Below are positions 63,501-64,000 of a DNA stretch of 64,000 bases, piece after piece. The notes below the pieces were generated by a model. It was given only the letters and a program-made list of their open reading frames with translations. It was not told where the DNA came from and did no database searches. Made by a program: the position numbers and the translations under genes. Every line of letters starts with the position of its first letter. Position 1 is the stretch's first letter. This stretch comes from Bemisia tabaci (taxonomy: Eukaryota > Arthropoda > Insecta > Hemiptera > Aleyrodidae), in assembly GCF_918797505.1 (NCBI RefSeq), contig NC_092795.1, positions 4,559,434-4,623,433 of the forward strand. The letters are read 5' to 3'.

Positions 63501-63984
63501 GTACCACTAGATAAGGTGGGAATTTAAGCTTAACGACATAGCGATACCCGAAGCGCTAAACGGCACAAATCTCCGTTTTTTACGTTCCTGTTGGAAAACT
63601 AGTCGACCTAATGTCTCACAAATTCCTTAATTTTTCTGTTCTCTGTTAGGAGAATATTCTGCAGAAAATGTGTAAATTTCAAGCCACAACGTCTCGCTGG
63701 AGTGCCGCTTCAGCGAGAAGTTTCAATTCTGAATATTTTCTGGCAGAAAACCATCCCGAGTAACCGGTTTCTTGTTCCTAAAAAAAAACACTTTTTAGTG
63801 CGTTTTCTAAAGTCCATCACCTCTATAGGTAAATCAACAAGGAATTTAACGACAAAAATTAACCTTTGAAACCTTTTTTTTTCTTCCTCTTTTTTTAAAC
63901 TTATCTAATCTTGTACACTATTGCCTTCTGAAATTTTGAATTAAAAATATTTTCCATTAATACTACTTTTGTCGTTTGTTACAG
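63501..63984. other. Unassigned DNA ending in an acceptor-like tract
   Basis: T- and C-rich stretches occur at 63875-63900. No gene body is seen. Confidence 0.4.
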
Positions 63985-64000
63985 GTGGGTACACGCACCT
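63985..64000 (+). CDS. Possible exon start at the window edge
   Basis: 'cttttgtcgtttgttacag' (to 63984) is a good-looking 3' splice site: pyrimidine-rich, then CAG. Only 16 bases follow, so neither frame nor product can be judged. Confidence 0.2.

Overview
This window looks like non-coding DNA from a eukaryote, most likely an insect, and I found no complete protein-coding gene in it. The base composition is AT-rich with short CpG-rich islands. Long open frames are absent. There are fragments of LTR and non-LTR retrotransposons, a tRNA-derived SINE and dozens of inverted-repeat (foldback/MITE) elements. The repeat style reminds me of a sap-sucking hemipteran such as the whitefly Bemisia tabaci, but that is an impression from memory and not a demonstrated identification. 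Three N runs (1547-2046, 37250-37749, 58732-59231) are each exactly 500 bases, so they are placeholder gaps of unknown true length in a draft scaffold.

Layout. Positions 1-24860 are a mosaic of MITE families (labelled A to Z here for cross-reference) separated by CpG-rich islands. Several copies keep their target-site duplications. Family E has 8-bp duplications at both complete copies (hAT-like). One family D copy has a 10-bp duplication (Mutator-like). V1 has an 8-bp duplication. H2 at 19801-20896 carries two other elements inserted inside it. Positions 24863-37249 and 37750-49885 are two direct copies of one ~12-kb segment. The two 101-codon frames at 35580 and 49089 differ at 5 of 306 bases, and the copies also differ by several insertions. 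The junction between the copies falls exactly on a placeholder gap, so the pair may be two haplotypes placed end to end rather than a genomic duplication. Copy 1 alone carries a 5'-inverted LINE fragment with a 14-15 bp target duplication, and copy 2 shows the empty site. Copy 2 alone carries a partial LTR retrotransposon with a tRNA-Trp-type primer-binding site and arrays of hairpin-forming leader repeats. Positions 49886-64000 hold more foldback elements, a tandem array of a 'cgatcgat'-rich repeat, the start of a second LTR element with a related primer-binding site, a SINE, and a 2.46-kb segment bounded by matching terminal inverted repeats.

Function. There is no operon or pathway to describe. 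The best-supported biology is the transposon history: order of insertion, nesting, target duplications and twin priming. A few weak hints of exons are listed with low confidence: 46-bp candidates at 28997 and 43087, open frames near 61.6-62.05 kb, and a splice-acceptor-like end at 63984. The window could be a large intron or an intergenic region.
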